A stretch of DNA of 6,313 nucleotides, taken from contig CANPVY010000096.1 of NCBI GenBank assembly GCA_947581845.1, positions 1 to 6,313 on the forward strand. Direction: 5' to 3'. The first letter of the stretch is position 1. Each line of letters begins with the position of its first letter. Under the pieces are notes generated by a model. That model was not told the DNA's origin. It searched no databases and saw nothing but the letters and a program-made list of their open reading frames with translations. Origin of the DNA: an uncultured bacterium (GTDB lineage Bacteria > Gemmatimonadota > Gemmatimonadetes > Palauibacterales > KS3-K002). Position numbers and translations under genes: made by a program. This document shows positions 1 through 5,761 of the stretch, one piece after another.

Positions 1-31
1 AGGGCTGTAGGTTCGAGTCCCGCCCGGTGGC
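1..31 (+). tRNA. Possible tRNA 3' end (T-arm and acceptor strand), truncated by window edge
   Basis: Positions 10-20 read GGTTCGAGTCC, which matches the conserved T-loop consensus (TTCRANY flanked by G and C). The candidate T stem is 7-11 with 19-23. It forms G-C, T-G, G-C and G-C pairs but has one A-C mismatch in the middle. The following seven bases (24-30) could be the 3' acceptor strand. No CCA tail is encoded. The amino acid identity cannot be given because the anticodon lies outside the window. The mismatch and the poorly defined acceptor end keep this uncertain. The antisense reading frame of the FHA-like gene runs through it, which would be unusual for a true protein end and typical of an ORF overrunning a tRNA. 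Confidence 0.38.
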
Positions 32-368
32 TGGCCACGGCGGCCGGGACGGCGCGCGCGCTCGGACCTTCCAGGTGGACTGTCGGCTCGCCGCCGTCAT
101 CGATGAACAGCACGGTCGAGCCGTTCAGCACCAACCGGTCCCCATGGAAAAGGGGCACGGGCTCGCGGCTGAGCGGGCGGCCGTTGAGGGCGATGCGGTC
201 GCTGGCGCTGTCGGTCCAGGCGAACGAGCCCACCGTCTCGACCGAGATCGTCACGCGGTGGCCCGGACTCAGCTGCGGGAGCTTGATGCTGGCCGCTTCA
301 TCCCCGCCCAGCACGTTGTTCCCCTCCTTCAGCCGGTAGAGTCGCTCCTGATACTCTATGAACGGCAC
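1..368 (-). CDS. FHA-like domain protein, 3' end beyond the window
   Basis: This minus-strand frame starts with GTG at 368-366, preceded by a GAGAGG ribosome-binding site about 7 nt upstream, and stays open for 122 codons to the window edge. The product begins VPFIEYQERLYRL and has the beta-sandwich rhythm of a forkhead-associated domain over about residues 8-90. Landmarks are VLGGDEAASIKLP (19-31), LSPGH (33-37), ALNGRPL (60-66) and VPLFHGDRLVL (71-81). FHA domains normally bind phosphothreonine. The S-x-x-H element is present, but the arginine after the first conserved glycine is Gly22, and the usual NG of the recognition loop is Ser56-Asp57, so binding may be lost. The last eight or so residues are antisense to the possible tRNA, so the true stop probably lies just outside the window. 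The gene is divergent from the pilin operon. The partner and cellular role are unknown. Confidence 0.72.
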   Translation of the reverse strand, partial: MPFIEYQERLYRLKEGNNVLGGDEAASIKLPQLSPGHRVTISVETVGSFAWTDSASDRIALNGRPLSREPVPLFHGDRLVLNGSTVLFIDDGGEPTVHLEGPSARAVPAAVASHRAGLEPTA

Positions 369-765
369 GGTACACCTCTCTCGGCAAGGCACCGGGTGGG
401 GAAATCCGGCGGGGTGGGTGAGAGTTCTATCCCCTCAACCATGAGACGTGCCCGCTGGGGCCCGCGTTAAGTCGGGCTATGCAAGGGCGGGGCCCGTCGA
501 GCCGGCCAGCTAACTCCCCCACTTTTGCTGAGTTGCGGAGGTTGCCTGCCGGCGGCGGACCTGCCGGGTCTGGCGGAATGCAATGCGCCTTGCAATGGCC
601 AAGACCCGCCAATTGGGGGCCAGGATTGACCGCCTCCGCCGGCACACGCATCTTGACTTGGAACCTCCCCCAGGCGATGTCCCGCGGCGCTTATTCCCTC
701 TATCGGCGCTGTCCTCGCCTTCACGACGGTTGAGACGGCGCCGGAAACAACCTGATGACGGACCT
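369..765. other. Intergenic leader between divergent FHA-like gene and pilin operon
   Basis: About 400 nt separate the two divergent starts. Frames that stay open here show no recognisable protein; the upstream extension of the pilin frame from 583 is arginine- and proline-rich and lies ahead of the obvious prepilin leader. Two short direct repeats are visible: GGGGCCCG at 457-464 and 489-496, and CCTGCCGG at 545-552 and 560-567. TTGACC (626-631) and TTGACT (653-658) resemble -35 boxes, but neither has a good -10 box at normal spacing. Promoters for both directions must lie here or inside the neighbours, and I cannot place them. I do not recognise a riboswitch. Confidence 0.5.
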
Positions 766-1362
766 ATGCTACGAGGCAGGTCGGGCTTCTCGCTGATCGA
801 GCTGGTCGTGGTCATGCTGATGATCGCGGTCGTGGTCACGGTCTCGTTGCCGCGCGCCCTGAGGCCTAGCCCGGCCAACCAGGTGGACACCGCGGCGAAT
901 GCGTTGACCCGCGATCTGGAGCAGCTGCGTATGCGAGCCATCGCGGCGAAGCGCCATGTGCGGGTGAGCTTCGATCGGTCAGGCAACTTCTACACGGCGT
1001 TCATGGACATGACGCCGGCACGGCTGGCGGCCTTCGGGCGCACGTCCGAGGAGGTGCGCGCGAGCGGACTGCTCGCGCGAGGTTCGCGGGCCGGGCTGCC
1101 GGGGGTCCCGCTTGCTCGGGGCGTGGTGTTCGGTGTTGGGGATGCGAGTTCGGGCCCGCGGGGCGCGTCGGCATCCGATGCCATCACCCTGGAGAACGAG
1201 CAAGTGGAGTTCGATTCTCGTGGCCTGGTGACACCTCCGGGTTCCGGCGGCGTGGTCTACTTGACGCATGAGGATGACCCGAGCGCTGTGGCGGCGGTGA
1301 CGATCTCGGGCGCCAGCGCGTTTCGCACCTGGCGCTATCGCGCTGGCAGGTGGATCCGATGA
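766..1362 (+). CDS. GspH/FimT-type minor pseudopilin
   Basis: This is a predicted minor pilin of a type IV pilus or type II-like pseudopilus. It would be inserted in the inner membrane, cleaved and N-methylated by prepilin peptidase, then assembled near the filament tip. The 198-residue product has a short basic leader (MLRGRSG), the cleavage site G7^F8, Glu at mature position +5 (Glu12) and a hydrophobic helix to about residue 28. The motif LTRDLEQLRMRAIAAKRHVRVSF (split: LTRDLEQLRMRA, then KRHVRVSF) at about 47-69 is typical of GspH/FimT, where the N-terminal helix leads into a first beta-strand. ATG 766 is chosen because it yields a canonical short leader; its ribosome-binding site is poor. 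TTG 730 is in frame and would give a longer basic leader, and ATG 583 looks too far upstream. The stop overlaps the next start by 4 nt. It is the first gene of the four-gene pilin operon. Confidence 0.85.
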   Translation: MLRGRSGFSLIELVVVMLMIAVVVTVSLPRALRPSPANQVDTAANALTRDLEQLRMRAIAAKRHVRVSFDRSGNFYTAFMDMTPARLAAFGRTSEEVRASGLLARGSRAGLPGVPLARGVVFGVGDASSGPRGASASDAITLENEQVEFDSRGLVTPPGSGGVVYLTHEDDPSAVAAVTISGASAFRTWRYRAGRWIR

Positions 1363-1769
1363 GAGTGCTGACGCACGCGGCTCGGCAAGACGGCTTTGGA
1401 ATAGTCTCCGTGCTGGTCGCCATCGTCTTGTTGGCGATAGGCGTGGTGACGCTGTCCAGCTCCAGCGCCTTCCTCGTGTCGTTGCGGACCGACGCCTCGG
1501 CGCGAGCCACCGCAGCGTCGATCGCTACATCGTACATGGAGGAAGTGAAGCGACGTCCAACTCGCGAGCTGGCCTCAGAGGAACCCGTCACGGTCAACGA
1601 GACCGGTACGCAGGACGAAGAGGGCGTGTTCGTGCGGACCCTGACGGTTGGACCCGAGGCCAGCCTGCCGGACGCGGCAAGGGTCGTGGTCTTGGTGGAA
1701 TACCCTGCCGGGTTCGGGCGGAGACGGACTGTCGAGCTCGTGACGATCATCTACCAGGGGCTCCAGTAG
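1359..1769 (+). CDS. PilV/GspI-like minor pilin lacking Glu5
   Basis: The 136-residue product has a 12-residue leader ending in DG, cleavage site G12^F13 and a long hydrophobic helix (VSVLVAIVLLAIGVV, residues 16-30). A small soluble domain follows, beginning with the alanine-rich, helix-continuing SARATAASIATSYMEEVKRR. That pattern, especially VLVAIVLLAIG, is characteristic of PilV/GspI-type minor pilins. Start ATG 1359 overlaps the upstream stop as ATGA and has AGGTGGA about 6-8 nt ahead; an in-frame GTG at 1350 is a poorer choice. Mature residue +5, almost always Glu in this family, is Ser17. In assembled pilins Glu5 pairs with the N-terminal amine of the neighbouring subunit, so this subunit may occupy a special position. 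The next gene starts within its stop codon, indicating translational coupling. Confidence 0.8.
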   Translation: MRVLTHAARQDGFGIVSVLVAIVLLAIGVVTLSSSSAFLVSLRTDASARATAASIATSYMEEVKRRPTRELASEEPVTVNETGTQDEEGVFVRTLTVGPEASLPDAARVVVLVEYPAGFGRRRTVELVTIIYQGLQ

Positions 1770-2740
1770 TGCGACCGCAAGCGTTGACCCAGCCCCGCAA
1801 CAAGCGCGCGCCCGCGTTGGGTTTCACGATGGTGGAACTCATTATCGCGCTGTCGTTGGGTGTGATCGTGCTGGGTGCAGCGGTCGCTTACGTGATCAGA
1901 GAGATACGGACCATGACGGGTAACGAGATCCGCGACAGCGTGACCCGAAACGGTCGGTATGTCGGCGTCTCGCTCCGGCACGATTTGCAGAGAGCGGGCA
2001 TTGCCATCGAGAGCACCACGTCGTTCGGCACCGTCGCCGTGTGGCCGGGATCGCCGGGTGACACGCTGGTCATCCTTCACGTACCCTACGTCCCCAACCT
2101 GGCGCCGGCCCACTCCATCGTACCGCCGCCCGGGGACGACAATCCGCTGCCGCCGGGCGGCACGTGCGGGGATCGCTGCATCGAGGTGCTGAAGGATCCC
2201 AGCGTTCCGCTGGAATTCCACGTCAACGATCTGGCGCGTCTTCAGGTCGCGGGGACCCGGCGCCTGATTCTGATCGAGGAGATTCGCGAAACGAGCGATA
2301 CGTCGGTTGCGTTGGAGTTCACCGCCGCTGACTCGATCCTCCGGCAGCCGGCCGGGCTGACCGGTGGAGTGCGGCTCGACCGCTACGGTACCTATGTGCA
2401 GAAGCTCGTGCCAATCATCTACTACTTGGACGAAGAGGAGCAACTCATTCGCGCTCACCGCCTGAATCGGGACGGGTCACCGGCCGGCGACGTGCTCGCC
2501 TACGACGTTGAGGAGTTCGGCGCCACGCTCGTGTTTGCCGACGGTGATGAGTTGGAGCGGGCCGAGCCGGGCGACGAGGACACCTCCAACGACTGTGACG
2601 ACATCGTCGCCGTGAGGGTGCGCGTGACCGTCAAGGCGGACCGCGTCGATCCGCGCGTGAACCAGGGTCAGTTGTTGAAGCGGAGCTACGATTGGACGAT
2701 TTCGCCTCGCAACTTGCGCTACGAGAAACAGCGCCTGTAG
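1769..2740 (+). CDS. PilW/GspJ-like minor pilin
   Basis: The 323-residue product starts with GTG, which overlaps the previous TAG by one base; AGGGG at 1756-1760 is correctly spaced for it. The basic leader ends at G18, with cleavage G18^F19, Glu23 at mature +5, and the hydrophobic helix TMVELIIALSLGVIVLGAAV (20-39). The segment SLRHDLQRAGIAI (68-80) is the typical PilW/GspJ 'LR.DLqrAG' element. Later PilW-like landmarks are VPIIYYLDEEEQLIR (214-228), DVEEFGATLVF (246-256) and a C-terminal strand followed by ISPRNLRY (311-318), as in many PilW proteins. Cys133 and Cys137 flank a short turn and could form a disulfide; Cys276 is alone. By analogy with known systems it would sit in the tip-priming complex between the PilV-like and PilX-like proteins. 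Confidence 0.83.
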   Translation: MRPQALTQPRNKRAPALGFTMVELIIALSLGVIVLGAAVAYVIREIRTMTGNEIRDSVTRNGRYVGVSLRHDLQRAGIAIESTTSFGTVAVWPGSPGDTLVILHVPYVPNLAPAHSIVPPPGDDNPLPPGGTCGDRCIEVLKDPSVPLEFHVNDLARLQVAGTRRLILIEEIRETSDTSVALEFTAADSILRQPAGLTGGVRLDRYGTYVQKLVPIIYYLDEEEQLIRAHRLNRDGSPAGDVLAYDVEEFGATLVFADGDELERAEPGDEDTSNDCDDIVAVRVRVTVKADRVDPRVNQGQLLKRSYDWTISPRNLRYEKQRL

Positions 2741-2754
2741 CGGGCGTTAGGTGA

Positions 2755-2773
2755 GCCCACGCGGCACGTGGGC
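2755..2773 (+). other. Perfect 7-bp hairpin between pilW-like and pilX-like genes
   Basis: GCCCACG (2755-2761) pairs perfectly with CGTGGGC (2767-2773) around a five-base CGGCA loop. It ends 16 nt before the PilX-like start and just ahead of its ribosome-binding region. There is no T-tract, so it is not a convincing intrinsic terminator. It may mark an RNA processing or stability point or modulate translation of the large last gene; that role is inference. Confidence 0.5.
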
Positions 2774-2789
2774 GGGAGACAGGTGAGTC

Positions 2790-5024
2790 ATGGCGTCAGT
2801 TCCGACTCTTGAATCGAGAGCAGAGTGGCGACGCAGGCGTGTCGCCGGCAGGCGCGGCCTGGCGCTGGTCGCCACTTTGCTCGTGCTCGCCGTGATGGGG
2901 GTGCTGGTGACCGCCGCGGTCAGAGCGGCCATGAGCTCGGCCCGTACAGCGGGTCTCGAGTACCATGAGGCGCGCGCCTTCTACGCTGCCGAGGCCGGCG
3001 TCGAGGCTGCCCTTGCCCAGCTGAAAATCGCCCTGCAGGACGGCCTGCTCGAGGACGACGAACTGGCCGACATAGGGCCGCCGGACCTGGAAGGCTTCAG
3101 CTACGACAGCTTCTCGGTGGAGAGGCGGGGTCAATCTGTGGTCGAGCCGATTACCGACGGCCCCTTCGCCGGGCTCTACGGGCTGACGCAGAACGTGGAG
3201 ATCCATTCGCAGGCCGAAGACCGCAACCGTACGGTCTCCGGGGTGGTCCTGGAGGCCAAGGCGCAGGCGATCCCGATCTTCCAGTTCGGCGTCTTCTTCG
3301 AGGAGGACCTGGAAGGGACGAACGGGCCGCCGATGGAGTTCCTGGGCCGGGTCCACTCGAACGGCAACATCTACCTGAGCTCGCAGAACGCCTGGTACCG
3401 CGACATGGTGACCACGCCGAACAGCGTCTTCCACAATCGCAAGGACCACCACCTGGTCTACGACGGCGTCTACATCAATGACGCCGAGGCCAACGAAGTC
3501 CCGCTCGATTTCGACAGCCGTACGATTCCGGGTGCGGAAGAGTTCAAGGCGGAGAGCTGCGCGAAATTCGATTGCCGGCTGCAGACCAACGCCTTCGAGG
3601 TCGACTCCTTGAGGCTGCCACTGCCGCAGGGTGTACCGGCGTACGATCTGATCAGGCCGCGGGCGGAGACGGACGACGCTGCCCAGCGCGAGGTCAAGTT
3701 CGCGTGGAACGCCGACACCTATGTGACGGTCGACCTCACGGACATTCGTACCAAGGGCACGGTGTGCAGCGGGGGAGGGACGCCGCCCGAGGAGACGGAG
3801 GGCGAGATCACGATCTCGGCGCTGGGTGCGGTCTATCCCGAAGCGGGGTGGGTGACGTTCCGGGCGAGCCATCCGGCCCTGAGTTGCGATGAGTTCGACA
3901 GCCGGGCGACCCTCCGAGCTGTCGCGGACGGCTGGAGCTACGTCGGTGCGATGGGCACCTGCACGTTCCAGGTCTACATCGGTAGCGGGGCCAACGAACT
4001 GGAGATCGAGATCGAGATGGAGGCAGTCGACTACACTCAGTTGGAGGCCGACATTCGGGGCAGGGCCAAGTGGATGCTCGAGGAGGAGCCAGGCGGCGGC
4101 GACGAGACACCGTGGCCCAGCATCCGGGTCATGCGATCCGAGGGCAGGGAGGTACCGGGCGCGGCCACCGTATGCAACATCTTTCAATGGAAGTGGTCGG
4201 CCTTCTACGATGGGCGGGAGGAGGAGCTGAAGGACGTACTCGACATCGACATCGACCAGCTCAACGCCTGGGTTGGTGGGACTACGTCACGGCTGACCGA
4301 GATCATCTACGTCGAGTTCGTGACCCCGCCGAACGTCCTCGGCTATTCGCAGGAGGTGCTGGACCTGATCCCGGACGCGAGGTTGGATCCCGCGATCCGC
4401 GTCACACACGGAGCTGGGCTAGCGAACCGGCTGACGGTGGCGGCGGAGTGGCCGCTATACGTTCTGGGCAACTACAACAGCGTGAACAAGCAGCCCAGCG
4501 CGCTCGCTAGCGACGGCATCACGATTCTCTCCACCAACTGGTCTGATGGGGGCAATCGTCCGCCGGATGACGAAGTCTTCGAGGATTGCGAGGGCCTGGT
4601 CTCGTTTCATAACCCGTGCCCTCGATACGAGGATTGGGCGCAGAACTGGCGCTACGATCGCGCGGCGGAGACGACCGTGAACGCGGCGATCCTGGCTGGG
4701 CACTGGCCGACGCCCTGCGACCACGCGGAGCCGGGCTGCCCCGGTGGCTACGCTGACTTCTACGGCGGCGGTCTGGAGAACTTCCCGCGTTTCTTGGAGG
4801 AGTGGCGCTACGCGAGCGGCGATAGGGTGATCCTCCACTACCTGGGTGCCCTGGTCAGTCCCTTTACCAGCCGGAAGACGACGGGGACCTGGAACGGCAC
4901 CTACTACGTGCCACCACAACGTGACTGGTCGTTCGATACCGACTTCCGTGACCCGGCCCGCCTGCCGCCGGGCACGCCGAACGTGGGGAACGTGATCCGC
5001 ACGGCGATGAGAGAGGCCTTCTAG
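2790..5024 (+). CDS. Very large PilX/GspK-like minor pilin with extended C-terminal domain
   Basis: The 744-residue product has a PilX-type start: a basic leader ending RRG23, a hydrophobic helix (24-40) and the signature FYAAEAGVEAAL (64-75). Mature +5 is Ala28 instead of Glu, as in GspK-type tip pilins. Known PilX proteins are about 200 residues, so some 550 residues are extra. These include FLGRVHSNGNIYL (184-196), an Asp-rich DIDIDQLNAW (485-494) and a C-terminal block: LTVAAEWPLYVLGNYN (548-563), GITILSTNW (576-584), TTVNAAILAGHW (628-639), GLENFPRFLEEW (661-672) and DFRDPARLPPGTP (718-730). From memory, this block recurs in large PilX-domain proteins of Deltaproteobacteria-like and Gemmatimonadota genomes. 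Ten cysteines lie beyond the helix (257 to 650), enough for five disulfides in the periplasm. ATG 2790 has AGGTGA four nt ahead. As last gene of the operon it may supply the exposed tip. Function is inferred. Confidence 0.82.
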   Translation: MASVPTLESRAEWRRRRVAGRRGLALVATLLVLAVMGVLVTAAVRAAMSSARTAGLEYHEARAFYAAEAGVEAALAQLKIALQDGLLEDDELADIGPPDLEGFSYDSFSVERRGQSVVEPITDGPFAGLYGLTQNVEIHSQAEDRNRTVSGVVLEAKAQAIPIFQFGVFFEEDLEGTNGPPMEFLGRVHSNGNIYLSSQNAWYRDMVTTPNSVFHNRKDHHLVYDGVYINDAEANEVPLDFDSRTIPGAEEFKAESCAKFDCRLQTNAFEVDSLRLPLPQGVPAYDLIRPRAETDDAAQREVKFAWNADTYVTVDLTDIRTKGTVCSGGGTPPEETEGEITISALGAVYPEAGWVTFRASHPALSCDEFDSRATLRAVADGWSYVGAMGTCTFQVYIGSGANELEIEIEMEAVDYTQLEADIRGRAKWMLEEEPGGGDETPWPSIRVMRSEGREVPGAATVCNIFQWKWSAFYDGREEELKDVLDIDIDQLNAWVGGTTSRLTEIIYVEFVTPPNVLGYSQEVLDLIPDARLDPAIRVTHGAGLANRLTVAAEWPLYVLGNYNSVNKQPSALASDGITILSTNWSDGGNRPPDDEVFEDCEGLVSFHNPCPRYEDWAQNWRYDRAAETTVNAAILAGHWPTPCDHAEPGCPGGYADFYGGGLENFPRFLEEWRYASGDRVILHYLGALVSPFTSRKTTGTWNGTYYVPPQRDWSFDTDFRDPARLPPGTPNVGNVIRTAMREAF

Positions 5025-5048
5025 TCTGAGGAGTCGGCCGTGAATGCA

Positions 5049-5075
5049 AGGGGCCACCGTTGGTTGGTGGCCCCT
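5049..5075. terminator. Bidirectional hairpin terminator between convergent genes
   Basis: AGGGGCCACC (5049-5058) and GGTGGCCCCT (5066-5075) form a perfect 10-bp, GC-rich stem with a seven-base GTTGGTT loop. It begins 24 nt after the PilX-like stop and ends 21 nt before the stop of the convergent minus-strand gene, so it is ideally placed to end transcription from both sides. The downstream T-tract is weak on both strands (TCATCGTTCC on plus, TTGCATTC on minus). Termination strength is therefore inferred from stem stability and position. Confidence 0.8.
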
Positions 5076-5096
5076 CATCGTTCCTCCTGCCCGTGG

Positions 5097-5714
5097 CTAA
5101 CGCCGGTAGATGAGCCCCAGGGCCAGCTCCACGTGGTCGTCGTCGTTGGTCGCGACGGTCAGCGCTCCACTGAAGTCCAGAACCCGTGTGAGCTCGATCT
5201 GTGAGCCCATTTCGACGCCGAACTCGAGCTCGCTGTCGCTGTCGCCGACGTCGGGATCGATGCGTTCGACGGTCAGGTGAGGCAGCCCATAGAGGATGAC
5301 CGCGCGCTCGCCTGTGCCCACGTCCGCGCCGATAGAGATGCCGAAGGGTACGGCGATGAGGTTGGCCACGTCCCCGAACGTGAACTGCAGGCCGCCGGCC
5401 AGCGCGAAGCGCAGCTCCGACTCGGTCTCCCAGGGCAGCCCATAACGAAGGTCGCCTCCCAAGTGAAAGGCACCATCGGCGACGTCGGAGTAACCGGCAC
5501 GTATCCCGAAGTCGAAGCCCTGACCGATCCCGCGGCGATAGATGCCGAACAGGTCGATCTCCTCCTCTATCGTGACATAGCCGCGGAACTCCGTGCTGCG
5601 GCGAACCAGCGGCACAGGTCCCGTCAGCAGCGGTGTGACCCCAGCCTGCGCGAAGGCGGTGAGGGGCGTGAGCGCGAGCGCAACGGAGATACAACTCAGG
5701 CGAAGACCTCTCAT
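5097..5714 (-). CDS. Small exported protein, probable outer-membrane beta-barrel
   Basis: The 205-residue product has a clear Sec signal peptide: MRGLRLSC, a hydrophobic core, then LTAFA, with likely cleavage after AFA (residue 22). The mature part shows alternating, glycine-rich amphipathic segments typical of beta-strands, for example FDFGIRAGYSDV, HLGGDLRYGLPW, RFALAGGLQFTFG, LEFGVEMGSQIEL and VELALGLIYRR at the C-terminus. Acidic turns (DPDVGDSDSE, TNDDDH) look like loops. I do not recognise a named family; a small barrel or porin-like protein is the best reading. The final residue is Arg rather than the usual aromatic barrel signal. Two adjacent ATG codons (5717 and 5714) compete. AGGAGGT at 5721-5727 lies 3 nt from the first and 6 nt from the second, so the second is preferred. 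It follows metE by 47 nt on the same strand, with no clear terminator between, and may be cotranscribed. Confidence 0.72.
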   Translation of the reverse strand: MRGLRLSCISVALALTPLTAFAQAGVTPLLTGPVPLVRRSTEFRGYVTIEEEIDLFGIYRRGIGQGFDFGIRAGYSDVADGAFHLGGDLRYGLPWETESELRFALAGGLQFTFGDVANLIAVPFGISIGADVGTGERAVILYGLPHLTVERIDPDVGDSDSELEFGVEMGSQIELTRVLDFSGALTVATNDDDHVELALGLIYRR

Positions 5715-5720
5715 CATGCG

Positions 5721-5727
5721 ACCTCCT
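5721..5727 (-). promoter_or_regulatory. Near-perfect Shine-Dalgarno sequence deciding the start of the barrel-like gene
   Basis: The minus strand reads AGGAGGT, a full anti-16S match. Its six-base spacing favours ATG 5714 over ATG 5717. It is the strongest ribosome-binding site in the window and suggests efficient translation of the exported protein. Confidence 0.75.
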
Positions 5728-5761
5728 GTGCTCGGTCGTTGGCGTGCACTGGCGGCACCCA

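Noticed and set aside
440..620. Possible cyclic-di-GMP riboswitch, considered because such elements can precede pilus genes
   Set aside because: The conserved core segments of the known class I and class II aptamers could not be found in the right order; only generic GC-rich repeats are present.
653..681. TTGACT as a sigma-70 -35 box for the pilin operon
   Set aside because: At 17-nt spacing the -10 position reads GATGTC, which is a poor match. No better partner lies at an acceptable distance.
583..765. N-terminal extension of the GspH/FimT-like frame from ATG 583
   Set aside because: It would put 61 extra residues, rich in Arg and Pro, before the prepilin leader. Class III leaders are normally short, and ATG 766 gives a canonical one.
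1751..2458. Minus-strand open frame of 235 codons opposite the pilW-like gene
   Set aside because: It overlaps a well-supported PilW-like gene and its translation shows only the His/Arg-rich composition typical of antisense frames.
2796..4187. Long minus-strand open frame (463 codons) opposite the pilX-like gene
   Set aside because: It is a shadow of the high-GC codon pattern of the plus-strand gene. Its translation is Arg/Val/Asp-rich without domains, whereas the plus frame has clear PilX signatures.
5040..5210. Small plus-strand ORF starting GTG 5040 with AGGAG six to seven nt upstream
   Set aside because: It begins just before the terminator hairpin, reads straight through it and then runs antisense to the exported barrel-like gene. 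Its product has no recognisable pattern. The AGGAG is probably chance.
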